A stretch of DNA of 64,000 nucleotides. It comes from Gottfriedia sp049568075. GTDB taxonomy: Bacteria > Bacillota > Bacilli > Bacillales > Bacillaceae_G. Made by a program: the position numbers and the translations under genes. How positions within the stretch are numbered: the stretch's first letter is position 1; each line of letters opens with the position of its first letter. The stretch lies in the NCBI GenBank assembly GCA_049568075.1, contig CP144911.1. One strand, written 5' to 3'. Positions 24,911 through 33,479 of this stretch are shown here, piece after piece. Under the pieces are notes generated by a model. That model made no database searches and was not told the origin of the DNA. It saw nothing but the letters and a program-made list of their open reading frames with translations.

Positions 24911-25954
24911 ATGACTATTACAATTAAGGATGTTGCGAAGAAAGCGAATGTAGCGCCTTCAACGGTGTCTCGAGTTATCTCAAACAACCCAAGAATTAGT
25001 GAAAAAACAAAAAGAAAAGTTAGAAAAGTAATGGATGAACTAAATTATCATCCAAATTTAAATGCAAGATCATTGGCTAATCGATCAACGAAATCAATTG
25101 GATTAGTTTTGCCACCAGCATTAGATACATCATTTCATAATCCTTTTTTTGCAGAAGTAATTAGAGGTGTTACAGCGTATTCGAATCAAAAAGATTACTC
25201 TCTTTATTTTATTACAGGAAACAACGAAGAAGAGGTTGAACAAACTGTGATTAAAACAATTAGAGGTAGAAGAGTAGATGGAATTATTCTCCTTTACTCT
25301 AAGGAAAATGATAAGATTATTGATTATTTGAACGAAAATAACTTTCCTTTTGTATTAGTAGGGAAGCCTTATCATTCAATTGATGATATAACATATATTG
25401 ATAACGATAATTATGCAGCTGCAAGAGATGTAACGAATTATTTAATTGATCATGGACATCGACAAATTGCGTTTGTTGGAGGAGATAGTAGTCTTCTTGT
25501 AACTCAAAACCGTTTACGCGGATTCGAAGATACAATGCAATTAAACGGACTTTCAGTAAATAAAGAAGAAATTATATTTACATCATTTACGAGAGACGGT
25601 GGAAGAAAAACAGTAAATCAATTGCTTGAACTAAAGGAGCTTCCGACTGCGATTGTTGTAACTGATGATGTATTAGCATTAGGAATTATAAGTGTATTAA
25701 GCGAACATAACATTTCAGTCCCAAATAATCTTTCAATTATTAGCTTTAATAATGCAATTTTTGCAGAATTAGCAAATCCACCATTAACATCAGTAGATAT
25801 TAATATTTATCAATTAGGCAATGAAGCAGCAAAAAATATTATTTCAAAAATTGAAGAACCAGATGGTACTGAAAAAAGTATTATCGTTCCATATAAAATA
25901 GTAGTCCGTGGCACATGTGTAAAGAATGAAAGATTAACGTTAGTTAGTAGCTAA
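24911..25954 (+). CDS. LacI/GalR-family transcriptional regulator (MalR-like)
   Basis: A 347-aa repressor-type protein: N-terminal helix-turn-helix and hinge (ITIKDVAKKANVAPSTVSRV, about 3-22; NPRISEKTKRKV; LNYHPNLNARSLA), followed by a periplasmic-binding-like sugar domain (TKSIGLVLP..., DGIILLY, RQIAFVGGDSS, PTAIVVTDDVLALGII). Its place beside two GH13 genes suggests control by maltose/maltodextrins; that is inference. Start ATG 24911 follows AAGGGGA. Operators at 23060 and 24870 are candidates for it. Confidence 0.9.
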   Translation: MTITIKDVAKKANVAPSTVSRVISNNPRISEKTKRKVRKVMDELNYHPNLNARSLANRSTKSIGLVLPPALDTSFHNPFFAEVIRGVTAYSNQKDYSLYFITGNNEEEVEQTVIKTIRGRRVDGIILLYSKENDKIIDYLNENNFPFVLVGKPYHSIDDITYIDNDNYAAARDVTNYLIDHGHRQIAFVGGDSSLLVTQNRLRGFEDTMQLNGLSVNKEEIIFTSFTRDGGRKTVNQLLELKELPTAIVVTDDVLALGIISVLSEHNISVPNNLSIISFNNAIFAELANPPLTSVDINIYQLGNEAAKNIISKIEEPDGTEKSIIVPYKIVVRGTCVKNERLTLVSS

Positions 25955-25971
25955 TTGAATTTATAAAAGTT

Positions 25972-26004
25972 AAAAAAGAGGATGATTCGTTTCATCCTCT
26001 TTTA
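25972..26004. terminator. Bidirectional terminator
   Basis: AAAAAAGAGGATGA-ttcg-TTTCATCCTCTTTT between the converging regulator and yajQ-family genes. Confidence 0.88.
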
Positions 26005-26017
26005 AATATGTATATAC

Positions 26018-26509
26018 TTATCGGTAATTTAAAAATTGAACATCAACAGATAAATCTGCACCTTTTACAGCAGCGATAATTGCTTGTAAATCATCTCTAC
26101 TTTTTGCAGTCACACGGATTTGATCATCTTGAATTTGTGATTTTACTTTTAATCCACTATTTTTAATGATTGTATTAATCTTTTTTGCATTATCTTTATC
26201 TATACCTTGAACTAATTTAGCTCTTTGTCTTACAGTACCACCCGAAGCACCTTCAACTTTACTGTAGTCTAGATTTTTAATTGGAACATTGCGTTTAATT
26301 AATTTATTAATTAATACGTCTTTTAATTGCTCTAACTTATAATCGTCATCAGAAACTAAAACTAGTTCTTCTTTTTCTAATGTGATTGAGCTTTTGCTTC
26401 CTTTAAAGTCATAGCGAGTTGCGATTTCTTTTGTAGCAAGTTGAATCGCATTCGAGACTTCTGGTAAGTCTACTTTTGAAACAATATCAAATGAACTTTC
26501 TTTAGACAT
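26018..26509 (-). CDS. yitK: YajQ family nucleotide-binding protein (YitK, UPF0234)
   Basis: A 163-aa protein with the YajQ arrangement: MSKESSFDIVSKVDLPEVSNAI, ATRYDFKGSKSSI, LIKRNVPIKNLDYSKVEGASGGTVRQ and a C-terminal VQFLNYR. Members bind tRNA/nucleotides and, in some bacteria, cyclic di-GMP. Start ATG 26509 follows GGAGGGA. It is divergent from yitL, as in B. subtilis. Confidence 0.92.
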   Translation of the reverse strand: MSKESSFDIVSKVDLPEVSNAIQLATKEIATRYDFKGSKSSITLEKEELVLVSDDDYKLEQLKDVLINKLIKRNVPIKNLDYSKVEGASGGTVRQRAKLVQGIDKDNAKKINTIIKNSGLKVKSQIQDDQIRVTAKSRDDLQAIIAAVKGADLSVDVQFLNYR

Positions 26510-26632
26510 AGATAGAATCCCTCCAATTCGTTAATACTTGTATTATAGTGTATGATAGACGAAGTAACAAACTTTCATTATGCATGATATAATAATTTTT
26601 AGTTTGGAAGTTTAGGGAGGATGTAACAAAGA

Positions 26633-27508
26633 ATGAGTTTACAAGCAGGAGAGATTGTAACTTTAGTTTGCAGTCGAGAAACAGAGATTGGGTATATGCT
26701 TGTCCAAGATCAAGAAGAAGTATTTTTACATAAAAATGAGGCATCTGGTGAAGTTGAAATAGATCAAGAAGTAACTGTATTTTTATATCATGATTCTAAA
26801 GGTAGACTTTCTGCAACGATGGAAATGCCGTTCATTACAACAGAAGGATATGGATTTGCAAAAGTAGTCGATAAACTTGATGGAGTGGGTGTTTTTGTAA
26901 ACATCGGTATTTCTAAAGATATTCTTTTAGAAAAAGGTGACCTTCCACCTCTTCAAGAAGTTTGGCCTGAAGCAGGCGATGAAATTTTTTGTACGTTAAA
27001 GCAAACAAACAAAGGCAGACTTTTAATTAAAATTGCTACTGAACCAGTCATGAAAGAGTTCTCTGTACCGGCTGAACCTACTATGCTTAATAAAAATGTT
27101 ACAGGAATCATTTATCGTACTTTAAGAGTGGGTTCTTATATTTTAACTGATGAACGCTTCATAGGTTTTATCCATGAATCTCAGAGAAAAACTGAACCGC
27201 GCATTGGTGAAAGAGTAAGTGGACGCATTATTGATGTTAAAGATGATGGAAGTATTAACGTATCACTTTTACCAAGGGTGCATGAAGGATTAGATCAGGA
27301 AGCAAATGACATTTATGAATATATGATGAGTCGTGGTGGGGCAATGCCTTACTGGGATAAGAGTGACGCAGAGGATATTAAAGTAAGATTTAAAATTAGT
27401 AAAGCTTCATTTAAACGAGCGATGGGTAGATTATTAAAGGAAAATAAAATCTATCAAGAAGACGGTTGGACTTACGCTAAAGAACTGTTTGAGAAGAAAG
27501 AGCAATAA
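26633..27508 (+). CDS. yitL: S1-type RNA-binding protein YitL / CvfB family
   Basis: A 291-aa protein with repeated S1-like beta-barrel modules (about 1-65, 70-135, 150-215; e.g. GVGVFVNIGISKDILL, GERVSGRIIDVKDDGSINVSLLPR) and a C-terminal winged helix (FKISKASFKRAMGRLLKENKIY). This is the CvfB/YitL layout; CvfB is an RNA-binding virulence regulator in staphylococci. Start ATG 26633 follows GGGAGG by 12 nt. Divergent from yitK. Confidence 0.9.
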   Translation: MSLQAGEIVTLVCSRETEIGYMLVQDQEEVFLHKNEASGEVEIDQEVTVFLYHDSKGRLSATMEMPFITTEGYGFAKVVDKLDGVGVFVNIGISKDILLEKGDLPPLQEVWPEAGDEIFCTLKQTNKGRLLIKIATEPVMKEFSVPAEPTMLNKNVTGIIYRTLRVGSYILTDERFIGFIHESQRKTEPRIGERVSGRIIDVKDDGSINVSLLPRVHEGLDQEANDIYEYMMSRGGAMPYWDKSDAEDIKVRFKISKASFKRAMGRLLKENKIYQEDGWTYAKELFEKKEQ

Positions 27509-27517
27509 TTAGTTTTT

Positions 27518-27548
27518 GAAACCATTTCACTTGGTGAAGTGGTTTTTT
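27518..27548 (+). terminator. yitL terminator
   Basis: AAACCATTTCAC-ttg-GTGAAGTGGTTTTTT. Confidence 0.85.
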
Positions 27549-27606
27549 GCTATTTTTTTACAATTTACAGGCATACTAAACATATGAATGTTTAGGAGGC
27601 TTGTAG

Positions 27607-28458
27607 GTGAATGACAAAAAAGAATTGTTAACAAAAGTTCTTGTTGTAATATTTGGTGCATTTATGAATGCATTTGCGATGAATTGTTTTTTAATTCCCG
27701 TCAGTGTTTATTCAAGTGGTTTTTCTGGTTTAGCTCAGTTACTTACAAATTTATTAAATGATTTTACACCTTTTTCGGCTTCTACTGGTATTTTACTTGC
27801 GATCTTAAATATCCCTGTTATCATTTTAGCATGGAAAAAAATAGGTCGATCTTTTACGTATTTTACGATTTTAAGCGTTGGAATCACGACGTTATTTTTA
27901 GAAGTAATCCCAGTAACGCCGCTATTCTCAAAAGACATTTTACTAAACGCTGTATTTGGTGGATTAATTGTTGCAGTTGGGATTGGATATACATTAAAGT
28001 TTGGTGCTTCAACAGGTGGATTAGATATAGTTGCACTAGTATTATCACGTTCGAAAGGAAAACCAGTTGGTACATACTTCTTCCTGTTTAATGCGTTAAT
28101 TATTTTAACAGCGGGCTATATTTATGGAATGGAGAAAGCACTTTATACATTAATTAACTTATACGTAACGTCTAGATTCATTGATGCAATTCATACTAGT
28201 CATATCAAAGTAACTGCCTTTATTGTAACAACAAAAGGTGATGAGTTGCGTAAAGAAATCCATTCGAAGCTAGTGCGAGGAATTACTGCGATCAATGCAA
28301 AAGGTGCCTTTACGAATCAAGATAAACAAATTTTAATGATGGTACTATCACGTTATGAGTTATATTATCTATCGAAAGTCATTAAATCAGTTGATGAAAA
28401 GGCGTTTACAAATATCGTTCAAACAATTGATGTGTTTGGAGAATTTAGGAAGTTCTAG
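27607..28458 (+). CDS. yitT: YitT family membrane protein, copy 1
   Basis: A 283-aa protein with five to six N-terminal helices (DUF161, about 8-175) and a C-terminal cytoplasmic DUF2179 domain (about 195-283: KVTAFIVTTKGDELRKEIHSKL...). Signature GGLIVAVGIGYTLKFGASTGGLDI. The substrate is unknown. GTG 27607 follows AGGAGGC by 8 nt. A paralogue about 80% alike by eye lies at 29442; in B. subtilis a single yitT precedes ipi. Confidence 0.9.
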   Translation: MNDKKELLTKVLVVIFGAFMNAFAMNCFLIPVSVYSSGFSGLAQLLTNLLNDFTPFSASTGILLAILNIPVIILAWKKIGRSFTYFTILSVGITTLFLEVIPVTPLFSKDILLNAVFGGLIVAVGIGYTLKFGASTGGLDIVALVLSRSKGKPVGTYFFLFNALIILTAGYIYGMEKALYTLINLYVTSRFIDAIHTSHIKVTAFIVTTKGDELRKEIHSKLVRGITAINAKGAFTNQDKQILMMVLSRYELYYLSKVIKSVDEKAFTNIVQTIDVFGEFRKF

Positions 28459-28461
28459 GTA

Positions 28462-28593
28462 TTAATGATGATAAGAACTTTGGAGATTAAATATTAGATC
28501 TTTCACTTCGTTATAAAGTGCAGCATTAAATACTTCAAGTTGCTAAGGCGTCATCTCTACAGTAACAGTAGCTTGTTTAAATAAATTTTTCAT
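28462..28593 (-). pseudogene. 43-codon small gene interrupted by a TAG stop
   Basis: ATG 28593 follows GGAGGG and reads MKNLFKQATVTVEMTP, then TAG, then QLEVFNAALYNEVKDLIFNL to TAA at 28462. The frame reads as one coherent protein if the TAG was GAG (P-E-Q-L-E). The family is not recognised. It ends 3 bp from the end of yitT copy 1, on the other strand. Confidence 0.55.
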
Positions 28594-28668
28594 ATAATCC
28601 CTCCAACTTGTAATTTTTGTATAGATGATCCAATGAAAACATTACTGTATTAATAGAGGTATCGTGAG

Positions 28669-28701
28669 TCCTTATTTGATATATTGCATTTCAAATAAGG
28701 A
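28669..28701. repeat. 11-bp inverted repeat
   Basis: TCCTTATTTGA and TCAAATAAGGA with an 11-nt loop, in the debris region between the two yitT copies; no T-run follows. Confidence 0.6.
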
Positions 28702-28780
28702 AAGTACATGGTGATTAATACTTGATATTATTTAATGTTGTTCAGATGCTTTTTTATATTATTCATTAAAACTCCAAGTA

Positions 28781-28820
28781 AAAAAAGACCTTTCCAGTAA
28801 TGCTGGAATGGTCCTTTTTT
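28781..28820. terminator. Terminator without an adjoining gene
   Basis: AAAAAAGACC-TTTCCAG-taatg-CTGGAA-TGGTCCTTTTTT. Structured for both directions, but no gene ends beside it. Confidence 0.75.
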
Positions 28821-28871
28821 TCAATTATTTAGATTTTGTATTGTTTTAAAAAGTGTCTGTTCACGATCATT

Positions 28872-28961
28872 ATGAAAAAATATTCCTCAAAAACCTCACC
28901 CAATTTTTGGGAAGGGAGTTGGCTTTTGTTTGGCAAAGTTTTAAATTTGTTAAACCTCTAA
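28872..28961 (+). CDS. Possible 29-aa protein
   Basis: MKKYSSKTSPNFWEGSWLLF continuing GKVLNLLNL, protein-like with a hydrophobic C-terminal half. The stop codon lies inside the first arm of a strong terminator (28953), the arrangement of a real short gene. No ribosome site is visible before the ATG, so it may be decayed. No family recognised. Confidence 0.35.
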   Translation: MKKYSSKTSPNFWEGSWLLFGKVLNLLNL

Positions 28962-28997
28962 AAACACTTATAAAATAGTGTTTCTAGAGGTTTTTTA
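28953..28997 (+). terminator. Terminator after the 29-aa frame
   Basis: AACCTCTA-aa-ACACT-tataaaat-AGTGT-ttc-TAGAGGTTTTTT. Confidence 0.82.
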
Positions 28998-29143
28998 AAA
29001 ATATTTACATCGGTTAAATATTCTTAATAATAAGGCTTTTTTAAGTTTAGAAAGTTCTTATTGTCTTTCAGAAAGATTTAAATATACTTAAACTATTGGA
29101 TGAAATTCTACATGTTTTTTGAATCGTTAGAACGTGTTAAATA

Positions 29144-29272
29144 TTAAAGATGATCGACACTTTTAGAAAAAGATTTCTTACCAGCCTGTGCATTTTTGCT
29201 TTCTTGTGCATTTTTCTTTTCTCTTATAGCGTTATTATCTTTTGCTTTTTTGTCATTATCACTAGTAGGCAT
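29144..29272 (-). CDS. Small DUF3941-like protein
   Basis: A 42-aa highly charged protein, MPTSDNDKKAKDNNAIREKK to FSKSVDHL, with the DNDKKAKDNNA start and SK-x-x-DHL end that I associate with DUF3941 proteins of Bacilli (function unknown). AAAGGAG lies 7-8 nt before ATG 29272. Divergent from yitT copy 2. Confidence 0.75.
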   Translation of the reverse strand: MPTSDNDKKAKDNNAIREKKNAQESKNAQAGKKSFSKSVDHL

Positions 29273-29441
29273 ATTTAAGCTCCTTTATAAAAAATGATAA
29301 TGTTAGGTTTGCCTTAATCACCTTAATTATGTATGTGTGTTCGTTTTTACATTTTGGCTTTTGTTAAACAACTATGATGTTCTACAGAGGCAAATTTTTT
29401 AATATAGAGAGAAGTTTTATTTTTTTGAGGAGGAAGCAGAG

Positions 29442-30296
29442 TTGGTGGAAAGAAATAAAGAGCTTTTATTTAAGCTGGTTGTAGTAATGATTGGCGGTTT
29501 CTTAAATGCGTTTGCAATGAATTGTTTTTTAATCCCTGCTAATGTTTATTCAAGTGGTTTTGCAGGTCTAGCGCAGTTGCTTTCAAATATTATTACTGAC
29601 TACACTCCGTTTACTGCAACGACGGGGATTCTTTTAGCGTTATTAAATATTCCTGTTATCGTCTTAGCATGGAAAAAAGTTGGACGTTCCTTTACGTTTT
29701 TTAGTTTCTTTAGTGTAGGGATTATGACATTATTTTTGGAAATCTTACCTGTTAAACCGATTTTTTCTGATGATATTCTTCTTAATGCAGTTTTTGGTGG
29801 TTTAATTGCTGCGATCGGAATTGGAATGACATTAAAATTTGGTGGATCTACAGGTGGGTTAGATATTATCGCATTAGTTCTTTCAAAATCAAAAGGGAAA
29901 CCGGTTGGAACCTATTTCTTTTTGTTTAATGCAATTATTATCATTACAGCTGGCCAGCTATATGGAATGGAAAAAGCTCTTTATACTTTAATCAATTTAT
30001 ATGTTACTACTCGTGTGATTGATAGTGTTCATACAAGTCATGTTAAGCTAACGGCAATGATTGTCACGACAAAAGGTGAAGAGCTTAGAAAAGAAATTCA
30101 TGCGAAACTTGTCCGAGGAATTACACAAATGAATGCTACTGGAGCATTTACTAAACAAGATAAAGATATTTTGATGATTGTTTTATCTCGTTATGAATTA
30201 TATGATTTGGAAAGAATTATAAAAAGAGTAGATCCAAAAGCTTTTACGAATGTGGTACAAACCGTTGATGTTTTAGGTGAATTTAGAAAGATTTAA
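29442..30296 (+). CDS. YitT family membrane protein, copy 2
   Basis: A 284-aa paralogue of the gene at 27607 with the same DUF161 membrane domain (GGLIAAIGIGMTLKFGGSTGG) and C-terminal DUF2179 domain (KLTAMIVTTKGEELRKEIHAKL). TTG 29442 and GTG 29445 are both possible starts, 8 and 11 nt after GAGGAGG; the residue match with copy 1 favours either. A bidirectional terminator follows. The pair looks like a local duplication separated by ~980 bp of debris and small genes. Confidence 0.9.
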   Translation: MVERNKELLFKLVVVMIGGFLNAFAMNCFLIPANVYSSGFAGLAQLLSNIITDYTPFTATTGILLALLNIPVIVLAWKKVGRSFTFFSFFSVGIMTLFLEILPVKPIFSDDILLNAVFGGLIAAIGIGMTLKFGGSTGGLDIIALVLSKSKGKPVGTYFFLFNAIIIITAGQLYGMEKALYTLINLYVTTRVIDSVHTSHVKLTAMIVTTKGEELRKEIHAKLVRGITQMNATGAFTKQDKDILMIVLSRYELYDLERIIKRVDPKAFTNVVQTVDVLGEFRKI

Positions 30297-30303
30297 ATAG
30301 ATA

Positions 30304-30340
30304 AAGACTAGCAAAAAGTTTAAATTTGCTAGTCTTTTTT
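30304..30340. terminator. Bidirectional terminator
   Basis: AAGACTAGCAAA-aagtttaaa-TTTGCTAGTCTTTTTT between yitT copy 2 and the DUF421 gene. Confidence 0.9.
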
Positions 30341-30342
30341 GT

Positions 30343-30936
30343 TTATTTCAATTTAGGATTTTCAGGTTTTTGTTTTCCATTTATTTCATTAAAAATTGAA
30401 GCAGAACTTTGAGTACTCTCACTTAAATTATTATTATTAAGTTGAAAACCGTACGACTCCATTAGTGTTTTAAACTCTCTAATTGTTAATGGTTTTGCAT
30501 CCTCAGCTAATTCGAATCCTAATAAGCCATTTGGTTCTATTGTAGCAAACTTAATATCATCAAATTTATTAATTCCTTCATTTCGAATACGCATTTCTAA
30601 TTGATCAACCGTTAAACGTAGCTTTTTTAAATTTTTAACATTCAACTTCCCGTTTTCTACTACAATTTTTGATTTTCCTGTAAAAAATTTTTCAAGAGTA
30701 TTCGATTTCGTCTGCAAAAATTCTAATACAAGTAGAGTTAATACAAAAACTGTGGCAGCAACAATTGTTTTAATTAAGCCTTTTTCAATAATTGGAGTAA
30801 CGATAATTGTACCAATCGAAATCATAACAATTGTTTGGGGCAACGTCATTTGTGAAATTGATTTTCTTCCAGCTATTCTTAATAGTAAAATGCCAGCTAA
30901 AATTAGTATGAATGAATGAAAAATAGTATGCATCAT
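30343..30936 (-). CDS. DUF421 membrane protein (YetF/YdfR family)
   Basis: A 197-aa protein with three N-terminal helices (about 6-22, 30-50, 57-78; LLRIAGRKSISQMT is the family's conserved R-x-x-G-K-R/S-x-x-x-Q box) and a cytoplasmic domain with KSKIVVENGKLN and GLLGFELAEDAKPL. The role is unknown; relatives are spore-membrane proteins in some Bacilli. Start ATG 30936 after AAAGGGG (a second ATG follows). The C-terminal ~35 residues are polar and low complexity. Confidence 0.85.
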   Translation of the reverse strand: MMHTIFHSFILILAGILLLRIAGRKSISQMTLPQTIVMISIGTIIVTPIIEKGLIKTIVAATVFVLTLLVLEFLQTKSNTLEKFFTGKSKIVVENGKLNVKNLKKLRLTVDQLEMRIRNEGINKFDDIKFATIEPNGLLGFELAEDAKPLTIREFKTLMESYGFQLNNNNLSESTQSSASIFNEINGKQKPENPKLK

Positions 30937-31137
30937 GTTATTTCCCCTTTCAAATATGGGTAAGGAGTACTTATATCTTTGATAAAGCTTAATTATTTTT
31001 TATAGACAATTTCAATAATTAGATAAATACTTAATTAATTTTTCTTTTAATTTTAAGATTTATGCATTTGTTTCTAAATGATCAATGCTACTAATCACAA
31101 TATTTCACTGAAATTTCAAACTAATTTCTCAGCTTTT

Positions 31138-31146
31138 TGGTATAAT
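31138..31146 (+). promoter_or_regulatory. Extended -10 promoter of the BsuPI lipoprotein gene
   Basis: TGGTATAAT is an extended -10 (TGnTATAAT), 35 bp before the start codon; no strong -35 is seen. Confidence 0.55.
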
Positions 31147-31180
31147 TTAGGATAAGGATACTAAAAAGGTGGAGATTATT

Positions 31181-31699
31181 TTGAAAAAGGGATTGATTCT
31201 CTTACTAGCTTGTTCACTACTTCTTTCTGGTTGTGGTGCAAAGAGTGACAAGGAAATAAAACCAACACCAAGTACAAAACAAACTGTAGGTCAAAGTAAT
31301 GAGATTGACGTTGAAAAGCTTTCACCAACACTAGAAATTACAGAAGCTAATGGGCTTGTAAAAATGAAGTATTCATTACGTAATGATAATAAAATCTCTG
31401 CAAATTTTACATTCCCTTCATCTCAAAAAGTTGATTTTACAATTAAAGATGAAAGTGGACAAATAGTTTATCAATCATCTCGAGAAATGGTATATGCACA
31501 AGTCATTACAAATGTAGCGGTTTCTAGCGGGAAAACACAAGTTTGGGAAGAGCAAGTTAATTTTGCAAATAAAAACCTTCCATATGGGGATTATGAAATA
31601 ACAGCAAATATCGTTGCAACAAAGGTTAATGAGAAGAATCTTAATGGAGAAATTAAACCAGTTACACAAACAATTTCTTACAAGAAACTTCTTCAGTAA
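31181..31699 (+). CDS. ipi: BsuPI-domain lipoprotein (intracellular proteinase inhibitor-like)
   Basis: A 172-aa protein with a lipoprotein signal peptide (KKGLILLLACSLLLSGC; lipobox Leu-Ser-Gly-Cys at about 14-18), a polar linker and a BsuPI domain (about 48-165: LVKMKYSLRNDNKISANFTF, KVDFTIKDESGQIVYQSSRE, QVWEEQVNF, LPYGDYEITANI). B. subtilis Ipi is a cytoplasmic inhibitor of the protease IspA; this version is predicted to be anchored outside the membrane, so its target may differ. TTG 31181 is chosen (GGTGGAG 7 nt upstream); GTG 31169 overlaps the ribosome site. Neighbours yitT and yitU match B. subtilis. Confidence 0.85.
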   Translation: MKKGLILLLACSLLLSGCGAKSDKEIKPTPSTKQTVGQSNEIDVEKLSPTLEITEANGLVKMKYSLRNDNKISANFTFPSSQKVDFTIKDESGQIVYQSSREMVYAQVITNVAVSSGKTQVWEEQVNFANKNLPYGDYEITANIVATKVNEKNLNGEIKPVTQTISYKKLLQ

Positions 31700-31725
31700 A
31701 TAAAGAACTAACGAAAAAATAAAAA

Positions 31726-31760
31726 AACAACCAAAGGAGTATTCCAATGGTTGTTTTTTG
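31726..31760. terminator. Bidirectional terminator
   Basis: AACAACCAAAGGAGTATTCC pairs imperfectly with AATGGTTGTTTTTT; lies between two converging genes. Confidence 0.8.
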
Positions 31761-31776
31761 TTTTTAATGCTTTAAA

Positions 31777-31920
31777 TTAAGCATTAAAGCTTTGACTATT
31801 ATTAGCTTTTCGCTCTTCTGCTTCGGCTAATGTAAAGTGATAAGGGAATTTTTCAGAGTACTTTGTAACAGAATCAGAACTTTGTTGAATAAAGCGCTTA
31901 GACTTATTACTTTTGCCCAT
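31777..31920 (-). CDS. Small protein, YizC-like by position
   Basis: A 47-aa soluble protein, MGKSNKSKRFIQQSSDSVTK then YSEKFPYHFTLAEAEERKAN, with GGAGGGA 6-7 nt before ATG 31920. I do not recognise a domain. In B. subtilis the small gene yizC lies between ipi and yitU, the same place, so orthology is plausible but not shown. Confidence 0.7.
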   Translation of the reverse strand: MGKSNKSKRFIQQSSDSVTKYSEKFPYHFTLAEAEERKANNSQSFNA

Positions 31921-32101
31921 TATGATTCCCTCCTAAATAGGAAAGCTTTTTGTTTTTGACTTCGTAAGAATTTCCAATAGTAATTGATCGATATCAAAAA
32001 GTGGATAATCCCTTTGGTGAAGTCCTTAATAGAATGCTCATTTAGCAAATTGTTATAAGTGGTTATTATTAGTTATCTTTGAAATTAATGACAAAGAAGA
32101 A

Positions 32102-32917
32102 TTATATTTTTAAGTTGAAAAAATCTTCTAGGAAAATTGCGATTCCATCATCTTGATTAGATAATGTCGTGTGGTTTGCAATATTCTTTAATTGATGAAT
32201 TGCGTTATCCATAGCAACACCATGACCTGCATATTCAATCATTTCCAAATCATTATCCTCATCCCCAAAAGCTATAATGTTTTTTCGAGGAATATTATAG
32301 AAAGAAGCTACTTTTTGTAGACCTATTGCCTTATTCATGCCTGCTTTAACAATTTCGATTATATGATGAGGTGCTGCCCAACGACGGTGATCAATTACTT
32401 CAGCATGGACATTTGATAGGTGCTCACGAATGCTGGCAACATGAGACTCTTCACTATCGATTAAAAGACATGTTGGCGCTTGTGTAAGATTTATAACTAA
32501 ATCTCCGTGGATTATATCTTCTTTTAAATAGTGGAAAAGTGGGAGAATCTCTTCTTCGTGTTTATCTGCGTATACATCGTCCATTACTTCAGCATACATA
32601 TTTTTTAATTCATAGTCTCTACAAGAACTAATTACCTCTTTTGCAACTTCTAAAGGTAATGATTCGTGATAAACACCCCATGAATCATCTAGAGGGTGAT
32701 GAACATAAGCACCATTAAAGTTTACAATGGGAGTTGTAAGTTTTAATTGGTCATAATACATTTTACTAGCTCTAAAAGGTCTACCAGTTGAAATGCATAC
32801 TTCGTGACCTTGATTCTTTAACTGTTGGATCACTTTTAAAGTACGTTCGGATATTGTTTTTTCATCCGTTAATAAGGTGCCATCTAAATCTAGTGCAATT
32901 AAGTGTTTTGTTTTCAT
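32102..32917 (-). CDS. yitU: HAD-superfamily Cof-type phosphatase YitU
   Basis: A 271-aa haloacid-dehalogenase hydrolase of the Cof (IIB) type: motif I IALDLDGTLL (nucleophile Asp about 9), motif II STGRPF, motif III Lys in KAGMNKAIGL, motif IV FGDEDNDLEMIEYAGHGVAM. B. subtilis YitU is one of several phosphatases able to act on the riboflavin-pathway intermediate. ATG 32917 has AAAGG 8 nt upstream; longer starts (GTG 32926, ATG 32923) overlap that site. Confidence 0.9.
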   Translation of the reverse strand: MKTKHLIALDLDGTLLTDEKTISERTLKVIQQLKNQGHEVCISTGRPFRASKMYYDQLKLTTPIVNFNGAYVHHPLDDSWGVYHESLPLEVAKEVISSCRDYELKNMYAEVMDDVYADKHEEEILPLFHYLKEDIIHGDLVINLTQAPTCLLIDSEESHVASIREHLSNVHAEVIDHRRWAAPHHIIEIVKAGMNKAIGLQKVASFYNIPRKNIIAFGDEDNDLEMIEYAGHGVAMDNAIHQLKNIANHTTLSNQDDGIAIFLEDFFNLKI

Positions 32918-33069
32918 ATTCATCACCTTTTATTTTTTAATGTTAATCTTTTTAAGAAAAAATATTATTGGATAAAAAACCAATAATTACTAATGATACC
33001 ATCTTTTTAAAAGAAAAAACTTTCTTTTTAGAGGAACAATAAGAACCTAAAAAGAAGGAGGAATACATT

Positions 33070-33252
33070 ATGGGTCAAGCACATCAATTTCGACCAGGCG
33101 ACAAAGCACCAAATAATGGGGTATACGTGGAAATCGGTGAAACAGGAAGCAACGTAACTCGCCCAAAACAAATTAAACTTCAGGCTGGAGAAGTTTTTCC
33201 AGATACACAAAACCATAATAGAAAATGGACATATAAATCCAAATTTAAATAA
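33070..33252 (+). CDS. yjzC: YjzC family small protein
   Basis: A 60-aa protein with the YjzC pattern: FRPGDKAPNNGVYVEIGETG, VTRPKQIKLQAGEVFP and a C-terminal NRKWTYK. Function unknown. AAGAAGGAGG 8 nt before ATG 33070. A terminator follows. Next to yjzD as in B. subtilis. Confidence 0.92.
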   Translation: MGQAHQFRPGDKAPNNGVYVEIGETGSNVTRPKQIKLQAGEVFPDTQNHNRKWTYKSKFK

Positions 33253-33299
33253 TTGTGGATCATAGAAGAGTCAACATAAGAAACATAAAAGAGGTATAA

Positions 33300-33339
33300 A
33301 AAAAGCGCTTTCGATTAATTGATCGAGGGCGCTCTTTTA
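33300..33339 (+). terminator. yjzC terminator
   Basis: AAAAAGCGCTTTCGAT-taatt-GATCGAGGGCGCTCTTTT. Confidence 0.8.
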
Positions 33340-33479
33340 TGCGTTTACAATATACAAAATATTGAATGTATTTATCAAAATTTTAGTATTTTATAAATTA
33401 TCTAAACCTATAATTGATGACATATGTATATACCAAGTTGAACGTTTTTGGGTGCTACAACATATGTTATATATAGATT

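Noticed and set aside
28459..29441. Insertion sequence between the two yitT genes
   Set aside because: No transposase frame, no terminal repeats with target duplication; the inverted repeats found are isolated stems.
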